Source: an uncultured Lachnospiraceae bacterium (GTDB lineage: Bacteria; Bacillota; Clostridia; Lachnospirales; Lachnospiraceae). From it: a DNA stretch of 42,787 nt. The notes under the pieces were generated by a model. It was not told the origin of the DNA. It saw nothing but the letters and a program-made list of their open reading frames with translations, and did not search any database. Every line of letters begins with the position of its first letter. Position 1 is the first letter of the stretch. Shown piece by piece: positions 41,086 to 42,787 of the stretch. The stretch is taken from positions 1 to 42,787 of the forward strand of contig CANRDO010000028.1 in the NCBI GenBank assembly GCA_947629385.1, read 5' to 3'. A program made the position numbers and the translations under genes.

Positions 41086-41838
41086 TCAGACGCTCAGCTT
41101 CTTCTCTGCCATCCAGCCCGAGAGCACAAGCAGGATCACCGTGACCACGGCAGACACCCCGAGCCCGAGGCAGTAGTACAACATCTCGGTATCCGCCCCG
41201 GTCGACAGTCCGTTGATCTTCCCGTTCAGCCAGCCTATCCCCCAGTTGATCAGGAAATAGACGACAACGGCGAGAACCCCTGCCAGCTTCGTCCGCGAAA
41301 GAACGGTCCGCACCGAAATGATCGCCGCAAAGCCCGACGCGATCATACTGATCCAGGATACGAACATGGAGATAAGCACCAGCAGCACCCTGTTCCACTC
41401 GATCTCAATCTCAAACAGTTCCTCGATATACTGCCGCAGGAAATTCAGCATCTCGGCCAGGCTCTCATTCGCCGCCATGTAAGTAGTAAAGCAGACCATA
41501 AACGCGGCGCCGAACATCACCATCGTCAGGAGGATCTGGCAGATTGCCGCCAGAATCTTGGCCGCCAGGATCTGGTACGCGGACTTCGGCAGCATGAACA
41601 GCATATAGCTCTCCTTGGTCCGGATGTCCTTGTTGAGTACGAGCAGGCTCTCGATCCCGACATAGATCGCCGCAAACATTCCTGAGAGCATCAGAAGCAC
41701 CATGGCGATCCCTTGCCAGCTGTCCTTCTTCAGCAGCGTTCCCAGAATGTAAAAAACGCAAAGCGCCAGAAGGATAAAGCCGATGATCATCTTCGAACCC
41801 ATCTGTTTCTTCCATTCATATTTAAATAATTTCAGCAT
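41086..41838 (-). CDS. ABC-2 type permease of a YtrB-like exporter
   Basis: The 250-residue membrane protein has about six helices (around 18-37, 47-70, 95-120, 150-180, 185-205 and 220-243) and a cytoplasmic start MLKLFKYEWKKQMGSKM typical of ABC-2 permeases that work with YtrB-like ATPases. I chose the ATG at 41838, since the GTG three codons earlier lies directly on the GGGAGG site. It follows the ATPase gene by 20 bases. Function is unknown; Bacillus Ytr transporters respond to cell-wall antibiotics and are linked to cell-wall or acetoin physiology. Confidence 0.82.
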   Translation of the reverse strand: MLKLFKYEWKKQMGSKMIIGFILLALCVFYILGTLLKKDSWQGIAMVLLMLSGMFAAIYVGIESLLVLNKDIRTKESYMLFMLPKSAYQILAAKILAAICQILLTMVMFGAAFMVCFTTYMAANESLAEMLNFLRQYIEELFEIEIEWNRVLLVLISMFVSWISMIASGFAAIISVRTVLSRTKLAGVLAVVVYFLINWGIGWLNGKINGLSTGADTEMLYYCLGLGVSAVVTVILLVLSGWMAEKKLSV

Positions 41839-41858
41839 CTTCCTCACTCCTCCCGGCG

Positions 41859-42548
41859 TCAGCCATAAATCTTCCGATACAGATCTGCCACGGACTCGTT
41901 GTACTGTGCGTGGATCTCTTCCATGCTTCCGGTCAGCACGATCTCGCCCTCTTTCACGAAGATCGCCCCGTCGATCGTTCCCTCGATCTCATCGACGAGG
42001 TGCGTCGACATCACGATCGTATTGTTCGGCGAGCTCGTCTCCACGATCGTCTCCATAATCCGGTCGCGCGCCACCAGGTCGATCCCGTTGAGCGGCTCAT
42101 CGAGCAGATAGAGCTTCGCGTCGCGGGCAAGCGTCGCCGCCAGCTTCAGCTTCGCCGCCATACCGGAGGACAGCGTCCGCGTCTTGTCGTTCGGGTCGAG
42201 AGCCATCCGGTCGAGAAAGCGGTTGAAACGCTCCTCGTCAAAATCGCTGAAGAAATCCCTGTAGTATGTCCCGACGTCCTTGATCTTCATAAAGGAATAA
42301 AAGAACGGCTCCGTCGACATGTAGGCGATCTCCTCCTTGTCGTGGTAATTCAGGGGCTGTCCCTGATAAAGGATGCTTCCCTTCCACGATTTCACAAGGC
42401 CGGATACCATCTTCATCCAGGTCGTCTTGCCGCTCCCGTTCGGCCCCAGCAGGCCGTATATATGGCCGGTCTCAAGCTGCAGGCTGATGTTCCTGACCGC
42501 CGGCTTTCTTCCGTAATACTTTGCCAGATTACTGCATTCCAAGAGCAT
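41859..42548 (-). CDS. ABC exporter ATP-binding protein, YtrB-like
   Basis: The 229-residue ATPase shows Walker A GPNGSGKTT (about 35-43), a YtrB-like Q-loop region with MSTEPFFYSFMKIKD in which glutamate stands where the Q-loop glutamine is expected, a changed signature LSSGMAAKLKLA in place of LSGGQ, and Walker B LYLLDEPLNGID. It is short, lacking a C-terminal accessory domain. The ATG follows GGAGGAAAACGAAA. In this family a GntR (YtrA-type) repressor gene usually precedes the ATPase gene; here that place is beyond a 239-base gap at the window's right end, so it cannot be checked. Confidence 0.87.
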   Translation of the reverse strand: MLLECSNLAKYYGRKPAVRNISLQLETGHIYGLLGPNGSGKTTWMKMVSGLVKSWKGSILYQGQPLNYHDKEEIAYMSTEPFFYSFMKIKDVGTYYRDFFSDFDEERFNRFLDRMALDPNDKTRTLSSGMAAKLKLAATLARDAKLYLLDEPLNGIDLVARDRIMETIVETSSPNNTIVMSTHLVDEIEGTIDGAIFVKEGEIVLTGSMEEIHAQYNESVADLYRKIYG

Positions 42549-42583
42549 TTTCGTTTTCCTCCGTTTTTCGAATTCGTGTTTAG

Positions 42584-42599
42584 TTCACTTAAAGTGTAA
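42584..42599. promoter_or_regulatory. CACTTAAAGTG palindrome upstream of the YtrB-like gene
   Basis: A perfect CACTT-A-AAGTG palindrome (42586-42596) lies about 40 bases before the ATPase start. It is a plausible operator for a GntR-type regulator, but no regulator gene is visible in the window. Confidence 0.35.
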
Positions 42600-42698
42600 T
42601 CCGGACGCGTGCTCTGCCTGCGGATGTTCCGTCGCAAACACGTTGTTCTCCTAGATTCGGCTGCGACGCGAAGCTAGTCCTTTAGGGCGCCGCCTATG

Positions 42699-42749
42699 GA
42701 CAGCTGTCTCCGCAAACTCGCTTCGCTCAGACATGCTCCGACAGCTGTC
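42699..42749. repeat. Repeated GACAGCTGTC palindromes at the right edge
   Basis: The 10-bp palindrome GACAGCTGTC occurs at 42699-42708 and again at 42740-42749, flanking an inner segment with CTCGCTTCGCTCAGACATGC. The rest of 42600-42787 shows no coding potential. It may be an intergenic palindromic element present elsewhere in the genome. Confidence 0.5.
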
Positions 42750-42787
42750 GCTATGCTCGCGAATCCTGCGTCGAACTGCCTATCGTT

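Noticed and set aside
39630..41144. A 504-codon plus-strand open frame
   Set aside because: It is antisense to the second MATE gene and has shadow-type composition.

Overview
The window looks like a chromosomal segment of a GC-rich anaerobic Clostridia bacterium, most likely a Lachnospiraceae. This rests on the gene families: a clostridial topoisomerase IV pair, archaeal-type aspartate-semialdehyde dehydrogenase, QueH, anaerobic cobalamin genes, a CmpB-family membrane protein, a radical SAM/DUF4130 DNA-repair pair, and Gram-positive ribosome binding sites (AGGAGG type). Almost everything is on the minus strand; only queH and three tRNA genes are on the plus strand. I see no insertion sequence, integrase, phage module or CRISPR array. 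Many long plus-strand open frames are antisense shadows caused by high GC.

Layout, left to right. 1-7.6 kb: tRNA-Gly(CCC), then a DNA-topology cluster (parC-like, parE-like, a left-handed beta-helix protein, topoisomerase III). 7.7-15.5 kb: asd, a GtrB/CsbB-like glycosyltransferase next to a YfhO-family membrane protein (probable cell-surface polymer glycosylation), argH, and a secreted L,D-transpeptidase with fibronectin III domains. 15.7-18.7 kb: queH, an SsuBC/ThiXY-type ABC ATPase and permease without a binding protein, then tRNA-Val(GAC, odd) and tRNA-Ala(GGC). 18.8-22.5 kb: a response regulator, ABC ATPase, ABC-2 permease and histidine kinase, with a four-copy GTAAAG operator in front of the ATPase. 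22.5-27.3 kb: cobT, a PAS/degenerate GGDEF/EAL protein, a membrane-anchored protein with a possible RNase-like C-terminal domain, and a CobC-like phosphatase with a repeat-filled leader.

27.3-29.8 kb holds the most interesting locus. A radical SAM/HhH protein and a DUF4130 protein are read from one promoter that carries two perfect GAAC-N4-GTTC LexA-type boxes inside a 55-bp near-perfect palindrome. This implies an SOS-induced DNA repair or modification system whose chemistry is unknown to me.

29.9-42.8 kb: a GNAT acetyltransferase, a MATE exporter, cbiB and cobS, an amino-acid (probably cystine) ABC transporter, a PatB/MalY C-S lyase, an esterase-like hydrolase, a CmpB-family protein, a second MATE exporter and a YtrB-type ABC exporter pair. 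The late cobalamin genes (cobT, cobC, cbiB, cobS) are scattered over about 11 kb rather than forming one operon. A recurring oddity is low-complexity insertions inside otherwise conserved enzymes (TopB twice, the SsuB-like ATPase, the response regulator, the radical SAM protein, and the N-terminus of QueH).
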